DNA from: Amycolatopsis sp. WQ 127309
GTDB taxonomy: Bacteria; Actinomycetota; Actinomycetes; Mycobacteriales; Pseudonocardiaceae
Direction of reading: 5' to 3'
DNA: 64,000 nt
Assembly (NCBI RefSeq): GCF_023023025.1
Contig: NZ_CP095481.1
Span: 3,162,001 to 3,226,000, forward strand
The position numbers were made by a program, and so were the translations under genes. Below the pieces are notes generated by a model that was not told the DNA's origin, searched no databases, and saw only the letters and a list, made by a program, of their open reading frames with translations. Shown here piece by piece: positions 25,222 through 33,535 of this stretch (positions within the stretch are counted from its first letter, which is position 1; each line of letters opens with the position of its first letter).

Positions 25222-25529
25222 GCCGCCCATCGGGGCTGTTCCGCGGGTGGGGCCCGGCCAGGGCCTCATCGCCGGTGGCCGGTGCGTGGGCTCTCATCGC
25301 TCGAACGAGGCCTCTCTCGGCCTCGATGGTGCCCGGATTCGCCGTAATGGGCGATTACCGAGGTCTTGCACGCGCGAGTGGGTGTGCGTTAGCGCTGGTA
25401 GGAGCCCATCTCGGTGACAGGCGTCGCATTAGTCCCACCAGTCCCGCTACTCTCGATAGAGCACGTGCGTGTCGATACCACAGGTGGGGAAGCCTCGTGG
25501 CGCGACACGTGTCGAAGGACGCGGTAAAC
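25222..25529. promoter_or_regulatory. Intergenic region upstream of the excisionase-type HTH gene
   Basis: 308 bp without a credible gene. The only notable structure is a perfect 12-bp palindrome CGACACGTGTCG at 25503-25514, adjoining the Shine-Dalgarno GAAGGA (about 25514-25519) of the next gene. It could be an autoregulatory site of that small HTH protein. No clear -35/-10 pair was identified. Confidence 0.35.
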
Positions 25530-25745
25530 ATGTCGCCGAACAAGAGGGAAGAGTTGCCCGCAGTCGGGCAGGTCCAGTTTCTGACGGTCGCCGAAGTGGC
25601 CACGCTGATGCGGGTCTCCAAGATGACCGTCTACCGTCTCGTGCACTCGGGTGAGCTACCCGCCGTCAGGGTGGGGAAGTCCTTCCGGGTGCCGGAAAAG
25701 GCAGTGCACGAGTACCTCCAGGGTGCTTATTACGACGTGGGTTGA
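25530..25745 (+). CDS. Small excisionase-type (MerR-like) HTH DNA-binding protein
   Basis: A 71-residue protein with a winged helix of the excisionase/AlpA type: FLTVAEVATLMRVSKMTVYR (about 22-41) and the wing GELPAVRVGKSFRVPEKAVHEYL. It is the conserved chromosomal protein next to proC (Rv0500A in M. tuberculosis), not evidence of a mobile element. Related small proteins such as BldC act as transcription factors. The ATG at 25530 has GAAGGA upstream. The target is unknown; autoregulation is suggested by a palindrome just before the ribosome binding site. Confidence 0.88.
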   Translation: MSPNKREELPAVGQVQFLTVAEVATLMRVSKMTVYRLVHSGELPAVRVGKSFRVPEKAVHEYLQGAYYDVG

Positions 25746-25911
25746 ACCAGTCGGCAGGCACGCCGCCGCCAGCGGCGCGCGGGGCTTGGACGTGCCCGCC
25801 GACCGGCCCGCGCAACGTGGCGGGTAACCTGGAAAACCGCTCGTGCCTGTGCGCTCCACCCGTTGGACGCTGCGCCGGGCAGCGTGACCGACGACGAACT
25901 AAGGAGCGCCC

Positions 25912-26013
25912 ATGGGCTCTGTGATCAAGAAGCGCCGTAAGCGCATGTCCAAGAAGAAGCACCGCAAGCTGCTTCGCCGCACGCGAGTGCAGCGTCGGAA
26001 GGCCGGTAAGTAG
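25912..26013 (+). CDS. AURKAIP1/COX24-type ribosomal peptide (bS22)
   Basis: A 33-residue, highly basic peptide: [18 protein letters not shown] followed by [15 protein letters not shown]. It matches the conserved actinobacterial Rv0500B-type peptide seen as bS22 on the small subunit of mycobacterial ribosomes. Start ATG with AAGGAG at about 25900-25905. The gene is monocistronic: a perfect 14-bp terminator hairpin follows at 26038. Its role is structural, contacting 16S rRNA. Confidence 0.92.
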   Translation: MGSVIKKRRKRMSKKKHRKLLRRTRVQRRKAGK

Positions 26014-26037
26014 CAACCCGGCTCAGCCGAGCGTGAC

Positions 26038-26068
26038 CGTGGCCCGTCCAGTCTCTGGACGGGCCACG
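26038..26068 (+). terminator. Terminator hairpin after the bS22 gene
   Basis: CGTGGCCCGTCCAG (26038-26051) is perfectly complementary to 26055-26068, loop TCT. A 14-bp GC-rich stem 24 bp after the stop codon. Confidence 0.85.
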
Positions 26069-26275
26069 TCCATGTGGTGGGCCGCCTCCCCTGTTCGAGT
26101 GAGGCGTCCGTCGCTTTTGGGCCCCTAGCGGTTAATAGCATGTAAGACACCCGGGAGCTACCACTGATGAGCGGTAACATCTCAAGGGTGTCCGCGCGAT
26201 GCTTCCAGTGAGTGCAGGTTCGCGCACCTTGGGTGATCGTCCACCCCCCACACGCCCTACGCCGCAGGGAGCCGT

Positions 26276-27322
26276 ATGCCGTCGAACGTCGTGCTCGTCA
26301 CCGGGGTCGCCGGGGAGCTGGGTGGGAAACTGCTCGCCCGGCTCGGCAACAACCCCGACTTCGAGCGGGTCATCGGCGTCGACACGGTACCGCCGGACAA
26401 GACCGTGCTGCAGCGCATGGGAAACGCCGAGTTCGTGCGCGCGGACATCCGGAACCCGTTGATCGCCAAGGTGATCAGCACGGCCGAAGTGGACACCGTG
26501 GTGCACGCGTCGTGCACCGCGCACCCCGCCGGCCCGGGCCGGCGCACGGCCATCAAGGAAGTCAACGTCATCGGCACCATGCGGCTGCTCGCGGCCTGCC
26601 AGCGTTCCCCGTTGGTGCGCAAGCTGGTCGTCAAGTCGACCGCGGCGGTCTACGGCGCGGGCGCGCGCTCGCAGGCGGTGTTCACCGAGGACTCCGAGCT
26701 CATCCCGACGTCGACCAGCGGGTACGCGAAGGACGCCGTCGAGATGGAGGGGTACGTGCGCGGCCTGACGCGGCGCCGTCCCGACATCACCGTGACGCTG
26801 TGCCGCTTCGCCAACATCATCGGGCCGTCGACCGACACGGTCCTGTCCCGCTACTTCGCGCTGCCGGTGGTGCCGACCGTTTTCGGTTACGACGCGCGGA
26901 TCCAGCTGCTGCACTCCTCGGACGCGCTGTCCGTTTTGGAGCGGGCGACGATCGAGGACAAGCCCGGCGTGTTCAACGTGAGCTCCGAAGGGGTACTCAC
27001 GCTCTCACAGGCGATCCGGCGAGCGGGCCGGGTCGAGCTGCCGATGCCGCGGAGCGTGGTTCCGTCGGTCGGCAAGGTGCTGCGCGGCGCGCGCGTCGTC
27101 GACTTCTCCGCCGACCAGGTGCGGCTGCTGAACTTCGGCCGGGTGGTGGACATCACCAAGCTGAAGCAGGAGTTCGGCTACACCCCGCGGTGGACCACGC
27201 GGGAGGCGTTCGACGACTACGTCGTCGGCCGCGGCCTGCGTCCGGTGCTCGACGGCGGTCGGCTCGCGGGCCTGGCCGGCAAGGTGCTGGTCGCCGCGGC
27301 GACCGGACAGGCGAGCCGGTGA
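26276..27322 (+). CDS. NAD-dependent epimerase/dehydratase (GalE2-like)
   Basis: A 348-residue extended short-chain dehydrogenase. The N-terminal NAD motif is VLVTGVAGELGGKLLARLG (residues 5-23). The segment STAAVYGAG carries the usual Ser/Thr. The catalytic Tyr candidate is in SGYAKDAVEMEGYVRG, but the Lys expected four positions after Tyr is Ala, so the classical YxxxK pair is not present; the conserved actinobacterial relatives at this locus (Rv0501, annotated galE2) appear similar, so sugar-nucleotide epimerase activity should not be assumed. The downstream acyltransferase gene overlaps by 4 bases (GTGA), implying a shared, perhaps envelope-related, task. Confidence 0.8.
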   Translation: MPSNVVLVTGVAGELGGKLLARLGNNPDFERVIGVDTVPPDKTVLQRMGNAEFVRADIRNPLIAKVISTAEVDTVVHASCTAHPAGPGRRTAIKEVNVIGTMRLLAACQRSPLVRKLVVKSTAAVYGAGARSQAVFTEDSELIPTSTSGYAKDAVEMEGYVRGLTRRRPDITVTLCRFANIIGPSTDTVLSRYFALPVVPTVFGYDARIQLLHSSDALSVLERATIEDKPGVFNVSSEGVLTLSQAIRRAGRVELPMPRSVVPSVGKVLRGARVVDFSADQVRLLNFGRVVDITKLKQEFGYTPRWTTREAFDDYVVGRGLRPVLDGGRLAGLAGKVLVAAATGQASR

Positions 27323-28386
27323 GCAGGTCGAGCAGGCCGCACGACTTGAACGACGTGGAAGGCGAGGCGGAGACGGTGGGCGGTGCCGAGGCGCAGGTCA
27401 TCCCCCTGCACGGACCGGGCCGCGAGAAGCCGGCGGCCTCGCCCGCCGCCTCCGCGGCCGCGGCGGACCTGCGGGAGGCCGATGCCGCGCGCGAAGACGC
27501 CCCGGTCGTCGCGTTCCCCGGCGCCGAGGCCCCGGCCCCGGCGCCCGAGGTGCTCTCGGACGCGGCGCGCTCCGCGCTCGGCTTCATCCGCGACCGGCTG
27601 ACCGGCGACTACACCGTCGACGAGTTCGGCTTCGACGCCGAGCTGACCGACGCCGTGTTCCTCCCGCCGCTGCGCGCGCTGTACCGGAACTGGTTCCGCG
27701 TCGACACGTTCGGCGTCGAGAACCTCCCGGCCGAGGGCGGCGCGCTGCTGGTGTCCAACCACTCGGGCACGTTGCCGCTGGACTCCCTGATGACGGCGGT
27801 CGCGGTCCACGACGAGACCGGCGGCCGGCACCTGCGCGGCCTCGGCGCCGACCTGGTGTTCCAGGTGCCGCTGGTGGGTTCGTTCGCCCGCAAGTCCGGC
27901 CAGACGCTGGCCTGCAACGCGGACGCGGAACGCCTGCTGCGCAAGGGTGAGCTGGTCGGCGTGTGGCCGGAGGGCTTCAAGGGCGTCGGCAAGCCGTTCT
28001 CGTCGCGCTACAAGCTGCAGCGCTTCGGCCGCGGCGGGTTCGTGTCGGCGGCGCTGCGCGCGGGCGTCCCGATCATCCCGGTGTCGGTGATCGGCGCCGA
28101 GGAGATCTACCCGAAGCTAGGTGACATCAAGGTGCTGGCCCGGATGCTGGGCCTGCCGTACTTCCCGGTGACGCCGTTCTTCCCGCTGCTCGGCCCGCTG
28201 GGCGCGATCCCGCTCCCGACGAAGTGGAGCATCGAGTTCGGCGAGCCGATCCCGACCGACTCGTTCGGGCCGGACGCCGTGGACGACCCGATGCTGGTCT
28301 TCCAGCTGACGGACCAGGTGCGCGAGTCGATCCAGCAGACGCTCTACCAGCGCCTTTCGCAGCGCAAGTCCGTCTTCCGCCGCTGA
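27319..28386 (+). CDS. Lysophospholipid acyltransferase-family protein (Rv0502-like)
   Basis: A 355-residue protein. The first 80 residues are Ala/Pro/Glu-rich and probably disordered. The PlsC-type acyltransferase domain follows: LLVSNHSGTLPLDSLM contains the catalytic His and Asp, spaced HX6D rather than the textbook HX4D, then GVWPEGFKG (phosphate-binding motif) and GVPIIPVSVIGAEEIY. It probably transfers acyl groups to a glycerolipid or glycolipid at the membrane. GTG start overlaps the upstream epimerase stop (GTGA). Counterpart of Rv0502. Converges on the HAD phosphatase gene. Confidence 0.84.
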   Translation: MSRSSRPHDLNDVEGEAETVGGAEAQVIPLHGPGREKPAASPAASAAAADLREADAAREDAPVVAFPGAEAPAPAPEVLSDAARSALGFIRDRLTGDYTVDEFGFDAELTDAVFLPPLRALYRNWFRVDTFGVENLPAEGGALLVSNHSGTLPLDSLMTAVAVHDETGGRHLRGLGADLVFQVPLVGSFARKSGQTLACNADAERLLRKGELVGVWPEGFKGVGKPFSSRYKLQRFGRGGFVSAALRAGVPIIPVSVIGAEEIYPKLGDIKVLARMLGLPYFPVTPFFPLLGPLGAIPLPTKWSIEFGEPIPTDSFGPDAVDDPMLVFQLTDQVRESIQQTLYQRLSQRKSVFRR

Positions 28387-28466
28387 ACGCAGCCGTCCAC
28401 CGAGCGTAAAATCCGCGTGAGGTCACGCATCTTTCCTAGCGAAAGTGACGCCTTGGGCCGGGCGCG

Positions 28467-29369
28467 TCAGCGGCGGCGGTAAGCCATCCCCGCGGCCACC
28501 GCCCCCGCCAGCGCCCCGGCCCCCAGTACCGAAGGTACCCCGATCTTCGCCGCTTTACGGCCGGTGCGGAAGTCGCGGATCTCCCAGCCGCGCGCGCGGG
28601 CGACGTCCCGCAGCCCGCCGTCCGGGTTGACCGCGACCGCTGTGCCCACCGCCGACAGCATCGGGATGTCGTTGGCCGAGTCCGAATAAGCCGTGCAGCG
28701 CTTGAGGTTCAGGCCCTCACGCGACGCCAGCGCGCGGACCGCGTGGGCCTTCGCGCGGCCGTGCAGCAGGTCGCCGACCAGCCGGCCGGTGTAGACGCCC
28801 TCGCGCGTCTCCGCGACCGTGCCCAGCGCGCCCGTCAGGCCCAGGCGGCGCGAGATGATCGCCGCCAGCTCGATCGGGGTCGCCGTGACCAGCCAGACGC
28901 GCTGGCCGGCGTCGAGGTGCATCTGGGCGAGCGCGCGGGTGCCGGACCAGATCTTGTCCGCCATCAGCTCGTCGTAGATCTCTTCGCTGATCGACGTCAG
29001 CTCGGCCACCGTGCGGCCGGCCACAAAGGACAGTGCGCGCTCGCGGTGGGTCTTGATGTCTTCCTTGTTCTCGCGGCCGCCGAGGCGGAACTTGATCTGG
29101 CCCCAGACGAAACCGGCGAGGTCGGACGACGTGAAGAACTTGCGCGCCGCGAGCCCGCGGGCGAAGTAGAAGATCGACGCGCCCATCATCATCGTGTTGT
29201 CGACGTCGAAGAAGGCGGCCGCGGTGAGGTCGGGCGGCGCGGGCGGGGCGGGGGGCTCAGCGGCTTCGGAAACCACGCGGGCGTGGGCGGCCTCGGCCGA
29301 CGCTTCGCCCGCGAGCGTGGCGAGCCGTTCGAGCTCCTGACTCTTGTCCCTGCCACGCCAAGCTGACAC
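28467..29369 (-). CDS. HAD-IB family hydrolase (SerB1-like)
   Basis: A hydrolase of about 300 residues, taken from the GTG at 29369 because GGAGG lies 8-9 bases upstream; longer in-frame starts to 29432 exist. Motif [14 protein letters not shown], motif [10 protein letters not shown], the Lys in HGRAKAHAV and motif [13 protein letters not shown] identify the HAD-IB subfamily that includes phosphoserine phosphatases. A C-terminal hydrophobic helix ([17 protein letters not shown]) could anchor it. By position it corresponds to SerB1 (Rv0505c), but the substrate may be another phosphomonoester. Downstream on the minus strand of the DUF5667 and sigma factor genes. Confidence 0.85.
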   Translation of the reverse strand: MSAWRGRDKSQELERLATLAGEASAEAAHARVVSEAAEPPAPPAPPDLTAAAFFDVDNTMMMGASIFYFARGLAARKFFTSSDLAGFVWGQIKFRLGGRENKEDIKTHRERALSFVAGRTVAELTSISEEIYDELMADKIWSGTRALAQMHLDAGQRVWLVTATPIELAAIISRRLGLTGALGTVAETREGVYTGRLVGDLLHGRAKAHAVRALASREGLNLKRCTAYSDSANDIPMLSAVGTAVAVNPDGGLRDVARARGWEIRDFRTGRKAAKIGVPSVLGAGALAGAVAAGMAYRRR

Positions 29370-29478
29370 GCACACCGCCTCCACGTCTGCCCACGTCTGA
29401 CCACGTCCCTGCGGACGTCCGGTCCTTCGCACAGCGTAGCGAGCCGCCCACCGCGGCGTCGCAGGTGTGGCCCGGACC

Positions 29479-30594
29479 TCAGCCGATGACGATCGGCGGC
29501 AGGCCCGGCAGCAGCGGCGGGATCGACACGATCGGCGGCGGCCTCGACGTCGAGGTCACCGGCGGCCGGGAGGTCGACGACGGCTGGCCGAACACCGGCG
29601 GCGGCGTGATCCCGCCGGTCGGCGCGGGCGTCTCCGCCGTCGCCGTCGCGTCCGACGGCGGGAGCTGGGTGCCGGTCGGGGCCGGCGCGGTGCTCTCGGC
29701 GGTCGAGGAGGACGACGACGTCGGCGCCGAGGACACCTCGCCGCCCGAGGACGGCGCTGGGCGCTGCGTGCACTCGCCGGTCGCCGGGATCAGGCCCAGG
29801 TCGTCGGCGGTGCCGGTGGTGATCTGGTAGCAGTTCAGCCGCGCCACCAGGCCGCTCGTGCGCTCCTGGACCTTGCCGAGCAGGGTCCGCACGTCGCCGA
29901 ACACCGAGGCGGCGCCGGCCGGCAACGCGGCCTGCTGCGCCGCGAGCCGGGCCGCTTGGTTCCGGGCCCACAGCCGGACGTCGGAGAGCTGCTGCGCGCC
30001 ACTGCCGTCGCTGGTCGCGACCGCGGTCAGCTGGGTGACGCCGGCGCGCAGGTCGGTGGCGAAGTCGTCGTACGCCGTCTGGTAGTCGGCCGGGCTCGCG
30101 CCTTCGGCGGCCAGCTCGCCCAGCTCGGTGACGCGGTTGGTGGCGAATTCGAGGTGCTTCTGGGCCTTCTGCTGGTCACCGAAGGTGAGGTTCAGCGACG
30201 TCGTCTCGCCGGCGCGCTTCACGGCGTACAGCGCGTCACCCGGCAACGCGCCGCGGGAGAGCACCAGCGTCAGTCCGGAGAGCACGAGGACGAGGAAGAG
30301 CGCGGCGGCCACCAGGTCGGCGGTCCGCGGCCGCCACCGCCGTACCGGGGTGGCCGCCGCCGTCTCGAGGCGGCCCGCGATCTCCGCGCGGATCCGCTGC
30401 CGCGTTTCCAGGTCCGGCGCCCCGGCCGCGCCGAGTTCGCGCAGGGCGCCGACGACGGCCAGCTCGTCGGCGAACTCGCCGTCCCGGCGTACCGGGGACG
30501 GCTCCAAAGCACGCGCGAACCGATCCGCGTCGGTTCGCTCACGCGCAAACCTCACTGCGCCAGCTCCATCTCGGGCCGTGGCCGGTCCTGACAC
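29479..30594 (-). CDS. DUF5667 membrane protein, candidate RsbN-type anti-sigma factor
   Basis: A 371-residue protein: a cytoplasmic N-terminal part of about 90 residues ([29 protein letters not shown]), one membrane helix (residues 93-113), an extracytoplasmic DUF5667 domain ([30 protein letters not shown]) and a Pro/Thr/Ser-rich C-terminal tail of about 85 residues. It lies immediately downstream of a BldN-like sigma factor, the position of rsbN in Streptomyces, where RsbN is a membrane anti-sigma factor for BldN. The topology fits such a role; direct sequence identity with RsbN cannot be asserted. No zinc-binding HxxxCxxC motif is present. Confidence 0.75.
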   Translation of the reverse strand: MSGPATARDGAGAVRFARERTDADRFARALEPSPVRRDGEFADELAVVGALRELGAAGAPDLETRQRIRAEIAGRLETAAATPVRRWRPRTADLVAAALFLVLVLSGLTLVLSRGALPGDALYAVKRAGETTSLNLTFGDQQKAQKHLEFATNRVTELGELAAEGASPADYQTAYDDFATDLRAGVTQLTAVATSDGSGAQQLSDVRLWARNQAARLAAQQAALPAGAASVFGDVRTLLGKVQERTSGLVARLNCYQITTGTADDLGLIPATGECTQRPAPSSGGEVSSAPTSSSSSTAESTAPAPTGTQLPPSDATATAETPAPTGGITPPPVFGQPSSTSRPPVTSTSRPPPIVSIPPLLPGLPPIVIG

Positions 30595-30669
30595 CGGTCT
30601 GGCAGGAGTAACGATCCAGAAGGCGCGATGGTTACCGGATTCGGTCGATGAACCGAAAAGTTCGCGGGT

Positions 30670-31377
30670 TCAGCGCAATCCGGTGGGCAGGAGTTGTGCC
30701 AGCCTGCGCACCGCCCGGTGCTGCAGCGCCTTGATGGCGCCCTCGTTGCGGTTCATGATCTGGGCCGTCTCGGCCACGGAGAGTCCCTGCAGGAACCGCA
30801 GGATGATGCATTCCCGCTGGTCGTCGCCCAGTTCCGCGACGCAGCGCAACAACTCGGTGCGGGTCGCGCGGCTGATGGCCTCCTGCTCGGGGCCGGCCTG
30901 CGCGGTCGCGCCGACGCTGAACGGCGCCGAACCGGGTTCGGTCACCTCGTCGGTGACGACTTCGAGGCGGTACCGGCTCGACTTCACGTGGTCGAGCACG
31001 AGGTTGCGGGCGATGGTGACGAACCAGGCCCCGACGTCACGTCCCTGGTAGCTCACCGACGTGATCCGGCGCAGCGCGCGCAGGAACGTCTCGCTGGTGA
31101 CGTCCTCGGCGAGGTCGCGGTCGCCCAGCCGGAAGAGCACGTAGCGGTAGACGACGTCGACGTAGCGGTCGTAGAGGCGGCCGAAGGCGGACGAGTCGCC
31201 GTCCTGCGCGGCGCGCACCAGGTCCCACGCCTCGGCCTTGAGGGCTTCGGCGCGCTCTTCGTCGGAGGCGGAGGCTCCCGGCGCCTGGCGGCTCAGCGGC
31301 ACGGCCGAAGATCGTCCGAAGACGCGATCGGCGACCATGAAAACGGGCCCGCGGCTCACGGCGGTCGGCACTGTCAT
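30670..31377 (-). CDS. BldN-like ECF RNA polymerase sigma factor
   Basis: A 235-residue ECF sigma factor with an N-terminal extension of about 50 residues. Region 2 is FGRLYDRYVDVVYRYVLFRL plus DLAEDVTSETFLRALRRI; the linker has WFVTIARNLVLDHVKSSRYR; region 4 contains LRFLQGLSVAETAQIMNRNE. The segments TSETFLRALRRI, VTIARNL and LRFLQGLSVAETA are very close to what I recall of Streptomyces BldN, which activates morphogenesis genes, and the hem/rex neighbourhood is the same as bldN in S. coelicolor. An anti-sigma candidate follows. GGAGGTG lies upstream of the start. Confidence 0.85.
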   Translation of the reverse strand: MTVPTAVSRGPVFMVADRVFGRSSAVPLSRQAPGASASDEERAEALKAEAWDLVRAAQDGDSSAFGRLYDRYVDVVYRYVLFRLGDRDLAEDVTSETFLRALRRITSVSYQGRDVGAWFVTIARNLVLDHVKSSRYRLEVVTDEVTEPGSAPFSVGATAQAGPEQEAISRATRTELLRCVAELGDDQRECIILRFLQGLSVAETAQIMNRNEGAIKALQHRAVRRLAQLLPTGLR

Positions 31378-31628
31378 CGGGCGGCACCTCCGGCGGCGGC
31401 TCGGACCCAGTGGGCCACGGTACCCCCGATGAGCGGGCGAGCAGGGGCCTGCCGGCTCGCGTGCCCCACGACGTCGTGGGCAGGCAAGTTCGTCACGGCG
31501 ACTCCCTCTCTCCGATCGCGGCGGTGATCATCACCACCCCCCGCGACGCAGTGCAGCATACGTGTAGTTACCGCGAAGTAGGTAGTGGCTCGGGTCTTGT
31601 GAAGGGGCGACGCTCGCGGTGTTCCCCC
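31378..31628. promoter_or_regulatory. Divergent region between BldN-like gene and AMP ligase
   Basis: 251 bp without a gene. The 14-mer ACGCAGTGCAGCAT (31546-31559) is identical to 14809-14822 upstream of the 6C RNA, in the same orientation relative to the minus-strand transcript. AT-richer sequence around 31558-31600 probably carries promoters for both directions. Confidence 0.45.
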
Positions 31629-33203
31629 ATGACGTCGCGCGAGATGACAGACTTGCAACGCTTCGCGGGACGACGGGAAGGCGGGCCACGGGTGAGTGCC
31701 GGTGCAGAGACGTTGTCCGGGGTCGGCGAGCTGCTCGGCCGGGCCGCCGCGACGTGGCCGGAGCACCCGGCCGTGCGGGAGACCGGTGGCGGCCGGACGC
31801 TGACCTACCGTCAGCTCACGGCCGCGGTCGAAGCCCAGGCCAAGACACTTACGGGTGCGGGTGTCACACCCGGCGACCGGGTCGCGCTGCGGCTGCCGAC
31901 GTCGGCCGATTTCGCCGTCGCGTTCTTCGGCGCGCTGCGGGCCGGCGCGATCGCCGTCCCGGTGTCGCCGCAGTCGCCGGGACCCGAGCTCGAGCAGCTG
32001 GTCGAGCACAGTGGCGCTAAGGTTGTCATCCATCGCGACACGGATACGGCGCTGCCGGCCGGGGTGATCGGTCTCACTCCCGAAGCTGACCCGGATGGAG
32101 CAACCGGGTTCGCGGACGCCGGGGGAACCGGCGAGGAAACCGCGGTCATCTCGTACACCTCCGGCACCACCGGGCCGCCGCGCGGCGTGATGCTTTCGCA
32201 CCGCGCGCTGCTGGCGAACCTGGCCCAGCTGAGCGGCGTCGACGGCGTCCTCGAACACGACGACCGCGTGCTGATCACCATCCCGCTCTTCCACGTCTAC
32301 GGCCTCGGGCCCGGCCTGCTGCAGGCCGTCGCCGTCGGCGCGACCGCGGTCCTGTCGGAGCGCTTCGAAGCCCAGCGCACGCTGGCGGACTGCGCCGAAC
32401 ACGGCGTCACCACGATCACCGGCGTCCCGACGATGTACGCCGAGTTCGCCGCGCTGGGCGCCGAGGAGCTCGGCCGGGGACTGGCCACGGTCCGGCGGAT
32501 GACGTCGGGCGCGGCACCGCTGCACCCGAAGGTGCTCGGCGCGATCCGGGAGGCCACGGGTCTCGACGTCTTCGAGGGCTACGGCCTCACCGAGTGCGCG
32601 CCGGTGGTGACGTCGACGCTGGTCACCGGCTACCCGAAGCCCGGTTCGGTCGGCAGCCCGCTGCCCGGCGTCGAGCTGCGGCTCGTCGACAGCGACGGCA
32701 CCGACCAGGCCGTGCCGCTCGACCCGGACGACGTCGACGACGTCTTCGAGGCCGAGGGCGAGACCGGGCTGGTGTCGATCCGCGGCGCGAACCTGTTCTC
32801 CGGTTACTGGCCCGACGGCGCCCACGGGCCGGACGACGAGGGCTGGTTCCGCACCGGCGACGTCGGCTACCTCGACGTCGACGGCGACCTGCACCTGGTC
32901 GACCGGGCCAACGACCTGATCATCGTCAACGGCTTCAACGTCTTCCCGAACGAGGTCGAGGCGGTCATCGCGCAGCTGCCTGAGGTGGCCGAAGCCGCGG
33001 TCGTGGGGGTCGTCGACGAGCGCAGCGGCGAGGCCGTGAAGGCGTTCGTGGTGCCGGTCCCGGGCGCGTCGCTGTCCGAGCAGCAGGTCGTCGACCAGTG
33101 CACCGCCCACCTGGCCGGGTACAAGGTGCCGCACGCGGTGGAGTTCGCCGAGTCGCTGCCGCACTCGGCCACCGGGAAGCTGCGCCGGATGCGGCTGCGG
33201 TAG
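31629..33203 (+). CDS. AMP-dependent acyl-CoA ligase/synthetase
   Basis: An ANL-superfamily enzyme that adenylates a carboxylic acid and transfers it to a thiol, usually CoA. Motifs in order: SYTSGTTGPPRGVMLSH (P-loop-like A3), GYGLTECAPV (A5), GWFRTGDVGYLDVDGDLHLV (A7), NGFNVFPNEVEAVI (A8) and the catalytic Lys in SATGKLRRMRLR near the C-terminus. Length is 524 residues from ATG 31629, 519 from 31644 or 503 from GTG 31692; none has a convincing Shine-Dalgarno. Fatty acid specificity is likely but not proven. Divergent from the sigma factor gene and 10 bp upstream of a glutaredoxin-like gene. Confidence 0.88.
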   Translation: MTSREMTDLQRFAGRREGGPRVSAGAETLSGVGELLGRAAATWPEHPAVRETGGGRTLTYRQLTAAVEAQAKTLTGAGVTPGDRVALRLPTSADFAVAFFGALRAGAIAVPVSPQSPGPELEQLVEHSGAKVVIHRDTDTALPAGVIGLTPEADPDGATGFADAGGTGEETAVISYTSGTTGPPRGVMLSHRALLANLAQLSGVDGVLEHDDRVLITIPLFHVYGLGPGLLQAVAVGATAVLSERFEAQRTLADCAEHGVTTITGVPTMYAEFAALGAEELGRGLATVRRMTSGAAPLHPKVLGAIREATGLDVFEGYGLTECAPVVTSTLVTGYPKPGSVGSPLPGVELRLVDSDGTDQAVPLDPDDVDDVFEAEGETGLVSIRGANLFSGYWPDGAHGPDDEGWFRTGDVGYLDVDGDLHLVDRANDLIIVNGFNVFPNEVEAVIAQLPEVAEAAVVGVVDERSGEAVKAFVVPVPGASLSEQQVVDQCTAHLAGYKVPHAVEFAESLPHSATGKLRRMRLR

Positions 33204-33213
33204 TAATGGCGGC

Positions 33214-33453
33214 ATGGCACAGGAAGTGACGGTCATGGGCCGGGTCGGCTGCCACCTCTGCGAGGTGGCGGAGGCCGACGTCGCCCGCATCTGCGGCGAG
33301 CTGGGTGTCGCGTGGAAGTCCGAGGACGTCGACACGGACCCGGAGTGGCGCGCGGAGTACGGCGACCGCGTCCCGGTGATCCTGGTCGACGGCGCCGAGC
33401 ACGGCTACTGGCGCGTCGAAGAGGACCGGCTGCGCAAGGCGCTTTCGTCCTGA
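33214..33453 (+). CDS. Glutaredoxin-like protein (DUF836, Rv0508-like)
   Basis: A 79-residue thioredoxin-fold protein with an N-terminal redox site CHLC (Cys13, Cys16; MGRVGCHLCEVAEADV) and the cis-Pro region RVPVILVDGAEHGYW. This small glutaredoxin-like family sits upstream of hemA in mycobacteria (Rv0508) and probably catalyses thiol-disulfide exchange in the cytoplasm, perhaps with mycothiol. Partner unknown. It begins 10 bp after the AMP ligase stop and could be cotranscribed. Confidence 0.86.
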   Translation: MAQEVTVMGRVGCHLCEVAEADVARICGELGVAWKSEDVDTDPEWRAEYGDRVPVILVDGAEHGYWRVEEDRLRKALSS

Positions 33454-33535
33454 ACGTCCCGGCTTGGTGAAGCCGTAACACGTCCGTAAGCACTGAAGCC
33501 CCACCCGAACGGCCTACCGCTCCGAAGATGGAGGG

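Noticed and set aside
25530..25745. Excisionase-like protein as a sign of an integrated element
   Set aside because: This protein is a conserved chromosomal neighbour of proC (Rv0500A type); no integrase, attachment site or tRNA is nearby.
28419..28453. Terminator hairpin between the acyltransferase and HAD-IB genes
   Set aside because: Only short 5-bp complementarities (CGTGA/TCACG, GTCAC/GTGAC) are visible; too weak to call.
31564..31580. BldD box upstream of the BldN-like gene (TTACCGCGAAGTAGG)
   Set aside because: One base too long between the half motifs to fit the BldD consensus as I know it; not claimed.
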